This document shows, in pieces, positions 1 to 8,185 of a DNA stretch of 40,874 nucleotides (positions are counted from its first letter, which is position 1; the number at the start of each line of letters is the position of its first letter). The DNA comes from an uncultured Alphaproteobacteria bacterium (lineage in GTDB: Bacteria > Pseudomonadota > Alphaproteobacteria > Methylaequorales > Methylaequoraceae): NCBI GenBank assembly GCA_902563505.1, contig CACEXK010000011.1, forward strand, positions 1 through 40,874, written 5' to 3'. A program made the position numbers and the translations under genes. The notes beneath the pieces are model-generated. The model had not been told where the DNA came from, made no database searches, and worked only from the letters and a program-made list of their open reading frames with translations.

Positions 1-1
1 A

Positions 2-2510
2 CCAGGCTGGGACTGTCATGGTTTGCCTATAGAATGGAAGATTGAGGAAAAGTTCAAAAAATTAGGTAAGAAAAAAAATGAAATAGGTTTGAAAGAGTTC
101 AGAAACGAATGTAGAAAATTTGCTAATCACTGGGTTGATGAACAGAAAATACAATTTGAAAGATTTGGAATTCAAACGAATTGGGAAAAAATTTATTTAA
201 CAATGACCCCAGATTCTGAATTAAGTATTGTTAAAGAATTATTAAAGTTTTTAGAAACAGGAGAATTATATTTAGGTTTTAAGCCAGTCATGTGGTCAGT
301 TGTTGAACAAACTGCTCTTGCAGAGGCAGAAATAGAGTACCATGAAAAAACCTCTAATTCGATTTATGTAAAGTTTCCGATTAAACAAACTAATGAAAAA
401 ATTTCAGTTGTTATCTGGACAACCACGCCATGGACAATCCCATGTAACAGAGCAATTGCCTTTTCTAATGATTTGAAATATGTGGTCCTTGAAATTAGTG
501 ATTAAAGCATTAAATTTAGAAAAAAATGAACAACTTGTAATATCTGAAAATCTTTTGAGTGACTTTATTAGAAATCACAAGATTGATTCATATAAAATTA
601 AGCATGAGGTTAAGGCTAATTTTTTTAGAGAGGTTGAATGTAATCATCCACTACATAAATTAGGGTATAAGCATAATGTTAAACTTTTTCAAAGTAGTCA
701 TGTAACTGATGAAAGTGGATCTGGTTTTGTTCATATAGCACCAAATCATGGTTTGGAAGATTTTGAAGTAGGTAAGAAAAATAATTTAGGTAATGAGAGT
801 ACAGTCAATGAAAAAGGTATCTATGAAGACTCAATACCAATTTTTGCTGGATTACATATTTTTAAAGCTGATGAAAAAGTGATTGAGGAGTTACAAAAGT
901 CAAAAAACCTTATTAGTAATAATGAATATAAACATAGTTATCCGCATTCTTGGAGATCAAAAGCTCCACTTATTTATAGAGCAACTTCTCAGTGGTTTAT
1001 TTCAATGGATAATAAAAATTTGAGAAAAAAAGCTCTTAAAGAAATTGATGCTGTAGAATGGATTCCATCCAACAGTAAAAATAGAATATTTTCGATGATC
1101 AAAGATAGACCAGATTGGTGTGTATCCAGACAAAGAAGTTGGGGTGTGCCTATAACTATTTTTGTTTCAAAAAAACAAAAAAAACCAATAATAGATTCTG
1201 ATGTTAATAAAAAAATAATCTCTCTTTTACAGGAAAACGGTGTCGATTTTTGGTTTGAAGGTTCGGGTGAAAGTTTTTTACCAAAAAAATATAATTCGTC
1301 TGATTATGAAAAAGTTACCTCAATACTTGATGTGTGGTTCGATTCAGGATCAAGTCATGTGTATGTTTTTAAAAACAAAGGTGTTAAAGGAAAAGTTGAT
1401 TTATATTTGGAAGGATCAGATCAACATAGAGGATGGTTTCAAACATCTTTGTTGGAATCATGCGGGGTTTATGGAGAAAGTCCATACAAATCAGTTCTTA
1501 CACACGGATTCGTAATTGACGAAAAAGGCAAAAAGATGTCGAAGTCTCTAGGAAATGTTATTTCTCCAAAGGATATTGTAAATAAATTTGGTGCAGATAT
1601 TTTAAGAATTTGGGTTGCTAGTTCTAATTATAATGAAGATATAAGAATAAGTTATGAAAATCTTAATAGACACTCAGAAAGTTACAGAAAGTTAAGAAAT
1701 ACAATAAGATTCATCTTGGGAAACTTAAATGGCTGGAATACAAAAAGTAGTATTGATTACAAAGAATTACCAGAATTAGAAAAATATATTTTACATAAAC
1801 TAAAAAAAACTGACTCAGAGATTGAGATTTTTTTTAATAAATTTAATTTTAGCAAGGCTTTCCAATCTATTTTGAGTTTTTGTGCAAGTGATTTATCTAG
1901 TTTCTTTTTTGACATAAGGAAAGATACTTTATATTGCGAAAATGAAAATTCAGATTTAGTTAAATCCACAAAGACAGTTATGAGTATAATTTTCAATTGT
2001 TTAATAAGATGGTTGTCACCAATAATTCCATTTACAACTGAAGAAGCCTGGCAATGTTGGAGGAATGAAATTGATTCGAATGCAGAACTTAGTTGCCATT
2101 TATTGAAAAAATCAGAAATACCAAATGAGTGGTTGAGCCCAAAACTCGAAGAGAGATGGAAAAAAATTTTTGAAATAAGGGATACTTTTTTGTTATCTGT
2201 TGAAAACAAAAGAAATCTTAAAGAAATTAAATCAGGTATGGAAGTAAAGGTTAAATTTTTCTTCAAGGATCAAGATTATCATAAAATCGCTGAATCATTG
2301 GATTTGTCAGAAATATTGATTGCCTCTGATGTATCTCTATCATCTCAGGTCGATGAGGGATTTGAGAATCATCCTGGTAAAGAACATATTTTTTGTAAAC
2401 TCGAAGTAAGTCAGGGTTTTAAATGTCCTAGATGCTGGAAAATAATTGAAAATTTTGACAGTAGTAATGAAATTTGTGATAGATGCAAGAGTGTAATAGG
2501 TGCAATTTAG
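2..2510 (+). CDS. ileS: Isoleucyl-tRNA synthetase, 5'-partial, with one frameshift
   Basis: This class I synthetase charges tRNA-Ile and edits mischarged valine in the cytoplasm. The reading frame is already open at base 2 and reads PGWDCHGLPIE, the conserved block just after the HIGH motif, so the true start lies upstream of the window. The editing domain (TTPWTIPCN near 421-451, HIAPNHGLEDF near 735) is followed by KMSKS at 1533-1547. The C-terminal zinc site is CPRC...CDRC, near 2424-2487. The frame changes once: frame 2 ends at TAA 503-505 and frame 3 carries all downstream homology. One extra base around 480-505, most simply the second T of GATTAAAG, restores a normal protein. This may be a sequence error or a real lesion; the gene is essential, so error is favoured. 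lspA overlaps its last 11 bases. Confidence 0.96.
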
Positions 2511-2982
2511 AAATATAAAATTTTTTATTTTTTTTGTAATTTCCTTTCTTACAATTACACTCGACCAATTATCTAAATTTCTAGTTGCAAAAAATAAATA
2601 TGAGTTGCTATCAGGAATTAAGATTTTTAGTGGATTAAATTTTGTTTATGTTGAAAATCAGGGGATAAGTTTTGGAATATTTTCTAATCTAAATATTTCT
2701 TTTTATCTTGGGATTTTATCCTTTATTATTAGTTTTTATATTTTTTATCTAATTTTTTTATCAAAAAAGGTAATAGAATTTACATGTTTATCTTTAATTT
2801 TGGGTGGCGCTATTGGCAATGGATTAGATAGAGTTTTAAAAGGCTATGTAATTGATTTCGTTGATATTTATTATAAAGATTTTCATTGGCCAGCATTTAA
2901 TTTAGCAGATTCATGTATAACTATTGGTGGATTAACCTACATTTGGCTAATTTTTTATAAAAAATCCGAACAAAATTCATAA
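2500..2982 (+). CDS. lspA: Lipoprotein signal peptidase (signal peptidase II)
   Basis: LspA is an inner-membrane aspartyl protease that cuts the signal peptide from prolipoproteins after diacylglycerol is added to the +1 cysteine. The 160-residue protein has the usual length and four hydrophobic segments. The two catalytic aspartates are visible: D119 in VIDF and D137 in FNLADS. The supporting motifs ENQGISFG and GGAIGNGLDR are also present. The start is GTG at 2500, which overlaps the end of ileS by 11 bases and suggests translational coupling. Two lipoprotein genes, its likely substrates, follow directly. The ileS-lspA order is common in proteobacteria. Confidence 0.96.
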   Translation: MQFRNIKFFIFFVISFLTITLDQLSKFLVAKNKYELLSGIKIFSGLNFVYVENQGISFGIFSNLNISFYLGILSFIISFYIFYLIFLSKKVIEFTCLSLILGGAIGNGLDRVLKGYVIDFVDIYYKDFHWPAFNLADSCITIGGLTYIWLIFYKKSEQNS

Positions 2983-3085
2983 TTATTCTTTGCAAAAAAG
3001 TAAACTAATGTTATGAATATATTAGCCTTTTCTACAAAATGTTTGTAAAATTGGAGAGTTTAGACACTATATGTAGTATGCACCA

Positions 3086-3727
3086 ATGAAAAATAAGAAT
3101 TTTTCGAACAAGTATTTAATATTTTTTTCAATTTTGATTTTGAGTTCTTGTGAAACTTTAGAATCAACAGTTGATGCCACATGGGATTCAATTTCCTCTG
3201 CTGGAGATTATATATATGATACTGTAAATTTTTGGGAGGAAGAGGAGCCAGAGCAAAGTGAAGCAATAATTATAGAGGAAGCAGTTGAGGTTCCAGAATA
3301 TGCTTTGCCCGATCCAGATTATCAAAATCAAGTTATTGAACGAACACCTATCCAACCTCAAATGTCACAACCTCAAATGTCACAACCACAACAATACTAT
3401 GATCCAATATATAGAAGTGCAAGACAATATTATTATGTAGGACCAAATGGTACGCCTATGTTAGCACCACCACCACCACCATTTCCTCAATATTCAATTG
3501 ATCAAGCTAACCCGGTAATGCCTTATTCCTATTACAATAATTACATGAATCAACAAACTCCTCCTGCTGCAATAAATCAGCCCAGAATTAGTCAGCCACC
3601 CCAAAAAAATCTTCCAAGGATGTTAACTAAAGAAGAAGAGATGGAGTTGTTTGGGATTCAGAATGATTGTGTGAGAGTTGTAGAGAATTATTCAACTGGT
3701 GAATTAGCTTGTGATGATTATGAATAA
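3086..3727 (+). CDS. Pro/Gln-rich outer-envelope lipoprotein of unknown function
   Basis: I do not recognise a family for this protein. The N-terminus is a clear lipoprotein signal: a basic start, a hydrophobic stretch, then ILSSC with the lipidated cysteine at residue 22. Glutamate follows the cysteine rather than aspartate, so outer-membrane sorting is more likely. The mature part is low complexity: an acidic patch (WEEEEPEQ), a repeated PQMSQ unit, a run of six prolines and many Tyr/Gln/Pro residues. The last 40 residues look more ordered and hold two cysteines (NDCVRV, LACDDYE) that could form a disulfide in the periplasm. It lies 103 bases after lspA and overlaps the next lipoprotein gene. 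Both mature proteins begin CET, which suggests an old duplication or a shared export signal. The preceding gap holds no firm promoter motif. Confidence 0.85.
   Translation: MKNKNFSNKYLIFFSILILSSCETLESTVDATWDSISSAGDYIYDTVNFWEEEEPEQSEAIIIEEAVEVPEYALPDPDYQNQVIERTPIQPQMSQPQMSQPQQYYDPIYRSARQYYYVGPNGTPMLAPPPPPFPQYSIDQANPVMPYSYYNNYMNQQTPPAAINQPRISQPPQKNLPRMLTKEEEMELFGIQNDCVRVVENYSTGELACDDYE
3356..3385 (+). repeat. Two perfect 15-base tandem copies inside the lipoprotein gene
   Basis: The unit CCTCAAATGTCACAA occurs twice back to back and encodes PQMSQ-PQMSQ. A related PQQ follows. The repeat is in frame, so gain or loss of a copy would change length by five residues without breaking the protein. 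It is coding and has no spacer structure. Confidence 0.9.
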
Positions 3728-4325
3728 AAAAAAAGTATTTATTTTTTCACTAGCATTATTCTTAGTCTCTTCATGTGAAACTTTTCAAGAGTTGACAGGA
3801 TTTGCCAAGCCTGAAATTGATGATAGCTTGGTTACAGAAACACCTGAATTAGTTCTTCCTCCAGATTTTAACACTCCTCCACAACAACAAGCTGTTAGGC
3901 GAGGGATTGCTGATTCTGAGCAACAGAATATAGTTTTAGAACAACAATTACCTTTTGGTAATAGAATGACAACAGCCAATCCTCAAATCAGAAATTATAT
4001 TGCACCAAAGATCAATATGCCTTCTTCACTAACCCCATCTGATTCTCTTGAAAAATTTAAGGAAAATAAAAGATTTACAATTGGAGAATGGGTTTATGGT
4101 CAGTATGTTGATAGTTTCAGAAGAGGAAACCTATACTACAGACCAGTTTATGATAAGGGTTACAATTTCTCTAGAAGATATATTCCTGAACAGAATATAA
4201 TTTCACACCAATCTATTCAAAGACCAATTCAACAAACAAATAGATTCATTCCCCCTCAAGAAAATCTAGACTCCCAAATTCAAAATGAATTTAACACATT
4301 AGATCAGCTTCCTGTTATAGAATAA
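3714..4325 (+). CDS. DUF3035 (BamF-like) lipoprotein
   Basis: A lipoprotein whose mature start matches the alphaproteobacterial DUF3035 pattern: a few residues after the cysteine comes a PELVLPPDFNTPP segment, like the PLxxPPDFxLPxP signature. Some alphaproteobacterial members have been called BamF for association with the outer-membrane protein assembly complex; whether this copy acts there is inference. The lipidated cysteine is residue 21 (FLVSSC). A GTG at 3711, ATG at 3714 and ATG at 3720 are all possible starts, and none has a clear ribosome-binding site. All three overlap the previous gene, so coupling is likely. The middle and C-terminal parts are rich in Gln, Pro and Arg. Position between lspA and an M16 peptidase pair is the usual location for DUF3035 genes. 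Confidence 0.8.
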   Translation: MIMNKKKVFIFSLALFLVSSCETFQELTGFAKPEIDDSLVTETPELVLPPDFNTPPQQQAVRRGIADSEQQNIVLEQQLPFGNRMTTANPQIRNYIAPKINMPSSLTPSDSLEKFKENKRFTIGEWVYGQYVDSFRRGNLYYRPVYDKGYNFSRRYIPEQNIISHQSIQRPIQQTNRFIPPQENLDSQIQNEFNTLDQLPVIE

Positions 4326-5639
4326 ATGAAATTAGCACTTCTGATTTCAATTTGTATTTTAATTCCATTCAAAATTCTAACCAAAAAAAATTTTGAACCT
4401 CATGAATTCGAACTTAACAATGGATTAAAAGTAATAGTTCTAGAAAATAAAAGAGCGCCGGTTATTGCACAAATGTTATGGTATGACTTTGGCTCAGGGG
4501 TAGAGGAAAAGGGTAAAAGTGGATTAGCACATTTTATGGAACATTTGATGTTCAAGGGGACAAGAAAATTCCCTGAAAATACATATTCAAATTTTATTTC
4601 TAGAATAGGCGGAACAGAAAATGCTTTTACCAGTTATGATTACACAGCTTATTATCAAGTTTTTCCAAAATCACAAATCAAGAAAATTATGGAGATGGAA
4701 GCAGATAGAATGACGAATTTAATTTTAACTAAAAAAAATGTTGAAATTGAGAAAAAAGTAATTCTTGAGGAAAGGTTTCAAAGAATTGAGAGTGATCCAT
4801 CATCACAATTAGATGAATCGATGAAAAGCATTCTTTTTCCTAATCATTATTATGGAAGACCAATAATTGGATGGAAACATGAAATTGAACAATTATCCTA
4901 TGAAGATGTTATAAAATTTTATAAAGAAAATTATATACCAAATAACGCAACATTAATATTGTCTGGCGATATTGATTTGCCTACAGCAAAGGTATACGCT
5001 AAAAGGTTTTTTGGGAGAATTAAAAAAGGTGATAAAAATAAGCAGATTCAAACTATCAATCCAGACTTTAAGTCCTCAGTTTTTGTTGAGTTGTTTCACC
5101 CAACTGTTAAGCAACAAATTTGGAAAAAACTTTACAGGGTTAACTCTTACAAGAGTTCAATAAAAAAAGGAATTGCTCTTGATATTGGTCTAAAAATACT
5201 TGCATCAGGAAGTGCTAGCTTGCTTTACGAGAAATTAGTTAATGAGGAAAAAAAATTTTCAGCAATCGGAGGTTATTTTCAAGGATTGGCAAAGGGAAGT
5301 GGTTTTGTATATTTTTATGCAATACCAGCGAATAATATAGGTTTAAAAAAAATTGATGAAATAATTAATGTTGAAATTTCAAGAATTCTTAAAAAAGGGA
5401 TTGATATAAAAAGATTTGAAATTGAAAAAAAAAAATATTTATTTGATTCAATCTACGAAATGGATGGGATTCTTAATCCCGCACAAATAATTGGTGAGTC
5501 TATTCACTCAGGGTTAAAAGTTAATGAACTTATAAGATGGAATGAGATACTTGAAGATATTTCGATTCAAGATATTGAAAAGGAGTTAAATAAATTTCAT
5601 AAAAATAAAAATTATGTTTTGGGGGTATTAGATAGTTGA
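4326..5639 (+). CDS. M16 family zinc peptidase, catalytic subunit
   Basis: This is a pitrilysin/processing-peptidase type zinc protease, probably periplasmic because it begins with a hydrophobic export-like segment (residues 1-17). The inverted zinc motif HFMEH is at residues 69-73 and the third ligand is E149 in VILEER, the expected spacing. It lacks the Arg/Tyr substrate-binding pair in its C-terminal half, which the next gene has. In the bacterial heterodimeric M16B proteases, one chain carries zinc and the other the Arg/Tyr pair, so these two genes very likely encode one heterodimer. The start ATG follows the stop of the DUF3035 gene with no gap. Its stop overlaps the next start as TTGA. 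Substrates are not known. Confidence 0.93.
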   Translation: MKLALLISICILIPFKILTKKNFEPHEFELNNGLKVIVLENKRAPVIAQMLWYDFGSGVEEKGKSGLAHFMEHLMFKGTRKFPENTYSNFISRIGGTENAFTSYDYTAYYQVFPKSQIKKIMEMEADRMTNLILTKKNVEIEKKVILEERFQRIESDPSSQLDESMKSILFPNHYYGRPIIGWKHEIEQLSYEDVIKFYKENYIPNNATLILSGDIDLPTAKVYAKRFFGRIKKGDKNKQIQTINPDFKSSVFVELFHPTVKQQIWKKLYRVNSYKSSIKKGIALDIGLKILASGSASLLYEKLVNEEKKFSAIGGYFQGLAKGSGFVYFYAIPANNIGLKKIDEIINVEISRILKKGIDIKRFEIEKKKYLFDSIYEMDGILNPAQIIGESIHSGLKVNELIRWNEILEDISIQDIEKELNKFHKNKNYVLGVLDS

Positions 5640-6922
5640 AATTTTTTGTCACAATATTTTTTATATTTTTTTCTTTTAATACCGAAGCTTTCGAATTTAA
5701 AGAAATTACAACTAAAGAAGGTATAAAGTTCTGGTTTGTTGAAGATAAAAGTATTCCATTAGTAAGTTTAAGCTTTTCACTTAATGGCGGAGCAGTTAAC
5801 GATAAAAAAAATAAAGATGGTACAACTAATCTAATGGTATCATTACTTGACGAAGGTACCGAAAACTTTTCCTCACTTGACTACAAACTGGCACTTAAAG
5901 ACTGTGGAGCAAAGATTTATTTTTCGGCTGATAGAGAAAAAATTGATGGAACATTTCGGGTTGTATCAAATCAACTTCAAAAGGGATTCTGGCTCCTTCA
6001 AGAAGCAGTAAATTTCCCTAAGTTTGATCAAAATGAAATGACTAAAGTTAAAAATCAAATTGAGGCTAGTATAAAAATTGATCAATCAGATGTTTCAACA
6101 ATTGCTTCCGATATGTTTAATAAGCATTTCTTTCTCGATAAAAGCTTTTCTAGAAAAATTAAAGGAACAATAAAATCTTTGAAGAATATTTCTAGAAAAG
6201 ATATTTTTGAATCCTATAAGTTGAATTTTAATAAAAATGGTCTGACAATTGGAATTGCTGGTGATATTGATGAACAAAATGCAAAAAAATATATTGATTA
6301 TGTTTTTGGAGATCTTCCTGAAAATGCAAAAGAGTCCAAGATTAATTTTTCAAAGTTAAATAAAGGCGAAAAAAAGCATAATATAGAAACACCGCAAGCT
6401 ACAGTAATTTTTGGTCAGAAAGGATTGAGTAGGACTGATGAAAATTATTTCGCAGCTAGAATAGCCAATTATGTTCTTGGTGGTGGGAGTTTTCAGTCTC
6501 GTTTGTATAAAGAGGTTAGAGAAAAAAGAGGGTTAGTATATTCAATCTCAACTTATCTTTTGCCATACAAAAATGACGGTTTGATACTCGGTGCATTTCA
6601 AACAAGAAATGAAACAGTCAGAGAAACAATTGAACAAGTAAAAGAGCAATGGGACAAAATTTTAAATAAAGGAATTACAAAAAAAGAATTTAGTGAGGCT
6701 AAGACTTACTATAAAGGTTCGTTTTCAAGGAATTTTACAAATACACTTTCAATTGCAAATTTGTTAAAAATTGTTCAATATTATGATTTAGGTAATGATT
6801 ATTTTAAAAACAGAGAGAGAATCATTAATAACATAAAATTGAAACAAGTTAATAATGTTGCAAGTAATTTCTTTAAGAGTGATGAACTATTTTTTGTAGT
6901 CGTAGGAAAGCTAAAAGAATAA
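5636..6922 (+). CDS. M16 family peptidase-like protein, non-catalytic partner
   Basis: A homologue of the preceding protease with an N-terminal signal peptide (cleavage likely after FNTEA). The zinc motif is lost: the equivalent stretch reads LMVSLLDEGT and lacks both histidines. The C-terminal domain keeps the substrate-binding motif VREKRGLVYSIST, including the Arg and Tyr needed by the heterodimer. It therefore looks like the binding subunit of a two-chain periplasmic peptidase. The start is TTG at 5636 inside a TTGA overlap with the upstream stop, preceded by a G-run (GGGGGT at 5621-5626) at ribosome-binding distance. pgi begins directly after its stop. Confidence 0.92.
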   Translation: MKFFVTIFFIFFSFNTEAFEFKEITTKEGIKFWFVEDKSIPLVSLSFSLNGGAVNDKKNKDGTTNLMVSLLDEGTENFSSLDYKLALKDCGAKIYFSADREKIDGTFRVVSNQLQKGFWLLQEAVNFPKFDQNEMTKVKNQIEASIKIDQSDVSTIASDMFNKHFFLDKSFSRKIKGTIKSLKNISRKDIFESYKLNFNKNGLTIGIAGDIDEQNAKKYIDYVFGDLPENAKESKINFSKLNKGEKKHNIETPQATVIFGQKGLSRTDENYFAARIANYVLGGGSFQSRLYKEVREKRGLVYSISTYLLPYKNDGLILGAFQTRNETVRETIEQVKEQWDKILNKGITKKEFSEAKTYYKGSFSRNFTNTLSIANLLKIVQYYDLGNDYFKNRERIINNIKLKQVNNVASNFFKSDELFFVVVGKLKE

Positions 6923-8185
6923 ATGTTTTTCAGTCAGAAATTTTATAATTTGGATGAATTTTCCAAACAAATTAAATCAGAAAAATATTTAATCGCAAAA
7001 AAAAAAATAATTGATGATATTAAGCTTAAGTCTTTTTCTTTTATGAGTGAAATGCAAAAGAAAAAACTTAATGAAATATATTCCCTTAAGAATCATTTCA
7101 GAAAATTTAAAAATATAATTTTTCTTGGAACTGGAGGTTCAAGTTTAGGGGGCAAAACTCTTGTATCCATAAAAAAAAACTTTTATATAAATGATTTATT
7201 TCCTAAAATATTTTTTGTAGAAAATATTGACCAGCTTTCAATTAATGGCTTTTTAAAACATATAAATTTGAATGAATCAGCTTTGGTGGTAACATCAAAA
7301 TCTGGCGAAACCATAGAAACCCTTGCTCAATTTTTTTTTATAAAGGAACAAATAAAAAATCAAAATTCAAACACAGAAATTTTTATCATAACTGAAAATA
7401 AGAAAAGTACTTTAAAAAGAATACAGGAGGAAGAAAGTTATTTTTTCATTGAACATAATAAAAGAATAGGTGGCCGTTTCTCAGTTTTTTCTGTTGTTGG
7501 TTTGCTTCCTGCTGTCATTGCAGGCCTGAAAATTGAGGAATTTGTAAAAGGTGCAGATTTTTTTCTAGAGAGTATTATAGAAGATGAAAGTAAATTTGAT
7601 GATTATTTTTTTGCATCTTTTTCCCAGGTTCTATTAATTGATAAAGGTTTTAATATTTCCGTTCTGATGCCCTATATTGACTGTTTTGATGATTTTTCAA
7701 AATGGTACAGACAATTATGGGCGGAAAGTATTGGGAAAGATCATAAGGGTACAACACCAATTAATGCATTGGGGACTGTTGATCAACACAGTCAATTACA
7801 GCTATTTCTGGATGGTCCTCGGGATAAATTTTTTACTATAATAGGTAAAAAAAATTCAATAAATCAACAAATTATTGACTGTTCATATGGAGAAAATAAT
7901 ACCTTTCATATATTACATAACAAATCCCTAGAAAATCTAATGAATGCAGAAATTCAAGCTACTATTGCCACGCTAAAAAAAAAGAAATTACCATTAAGAT
8001 TTATAGAACTAGAAAATCTGAAAGAAAATTCTACTGGATCATTAATGATGTTTTTTTTAATTGAAACTATATTTTGTTGTTATTTAATGGGTGTTAACCC
8101 ATTTGATCAACCAGCGGTTGAAGAGGGAAAAAAATTAACCCGGGATTTTTTGAAGAATGAGTCACATAAAAGTTTTACCAGATGA
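6923..8185 (+). CDS. pgi: Glucose-6-phosphate isomerase
   Basis: The enzyme interconverts glucose-6-phosphate and fructose-6-phosphate for glycolysis, gluconeogenesis and sugar-nucleotide supply. The two SIS-type sugar-binding regions are visible: LGTGGSSLGG and VTSKSGETIETL in the first, then WAESIGKDHKG and LGTVDQHSQLQLF in the second. The C-terminal NPFDQPAVEEGK block ends the fold. At 420 residues it is the short form common in Alphaproteobacteria, well below the roughly 550 of E. coli. The ATG touches the previous stop. Its last 29 bases overlap mutL. Confidence 0.95.
   Translation: MFFSQKFYNLDEFSKQIKSEKYLIAKKKIIDDIKLKSFSFMSEMQKKKLNEIYSLKNHFRKFKNIIFLGTGGSSLGGKTLVSIKKNFYINDLFPKIFFVENIDQLSINGFLKHINLNESALVVTSKSGETIETLAQFFFIKEQIKNQNSNTEIFIITENKKSTLKRIQEEESYFFIEHNKRIGGRFSVFSVVGLLPAVIAGLKIEEFVKGADFFLESIIEDESKFDDYFFASFSQVLLIDKGFNISVLMPYIDCFDDFSKWYRQLWAESIGKDHKGTTPINALGTVDQHSQLQLFLDGPRDKFFTIIGKKNSINQQIIDCSYGENNTFHILHNKSLENLMNAEIQATIATLKKKKLPLRFIELENLKENSTGSLMMFFLIETIFCCYLMGVNPFDQPAVEEGKKLTRDFLKNESHKSFTR

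Noticed and set aside
480-506. Programmed +1 frameshift in ileS
   Set aside because: There is no Shine-Dalgarno-like element just upstream, no CUU-UGA-like slippery codon and no precedent in ileS. A sequence error or true mutation is simpler.
1757-2266. Minus-strand open frame of 169 codons inside ileS
   Set aside because: It is antisense to conserved IleS sequence and shows no recognisable domain. It is best explained as a shadow of AT-rich coding DNA.
3356-3400. Tandem repeat as part of a CRISPR or regulatory array
   Set aside because: Only two in-frame 15-base copies occur without spacers, inside a coding region.
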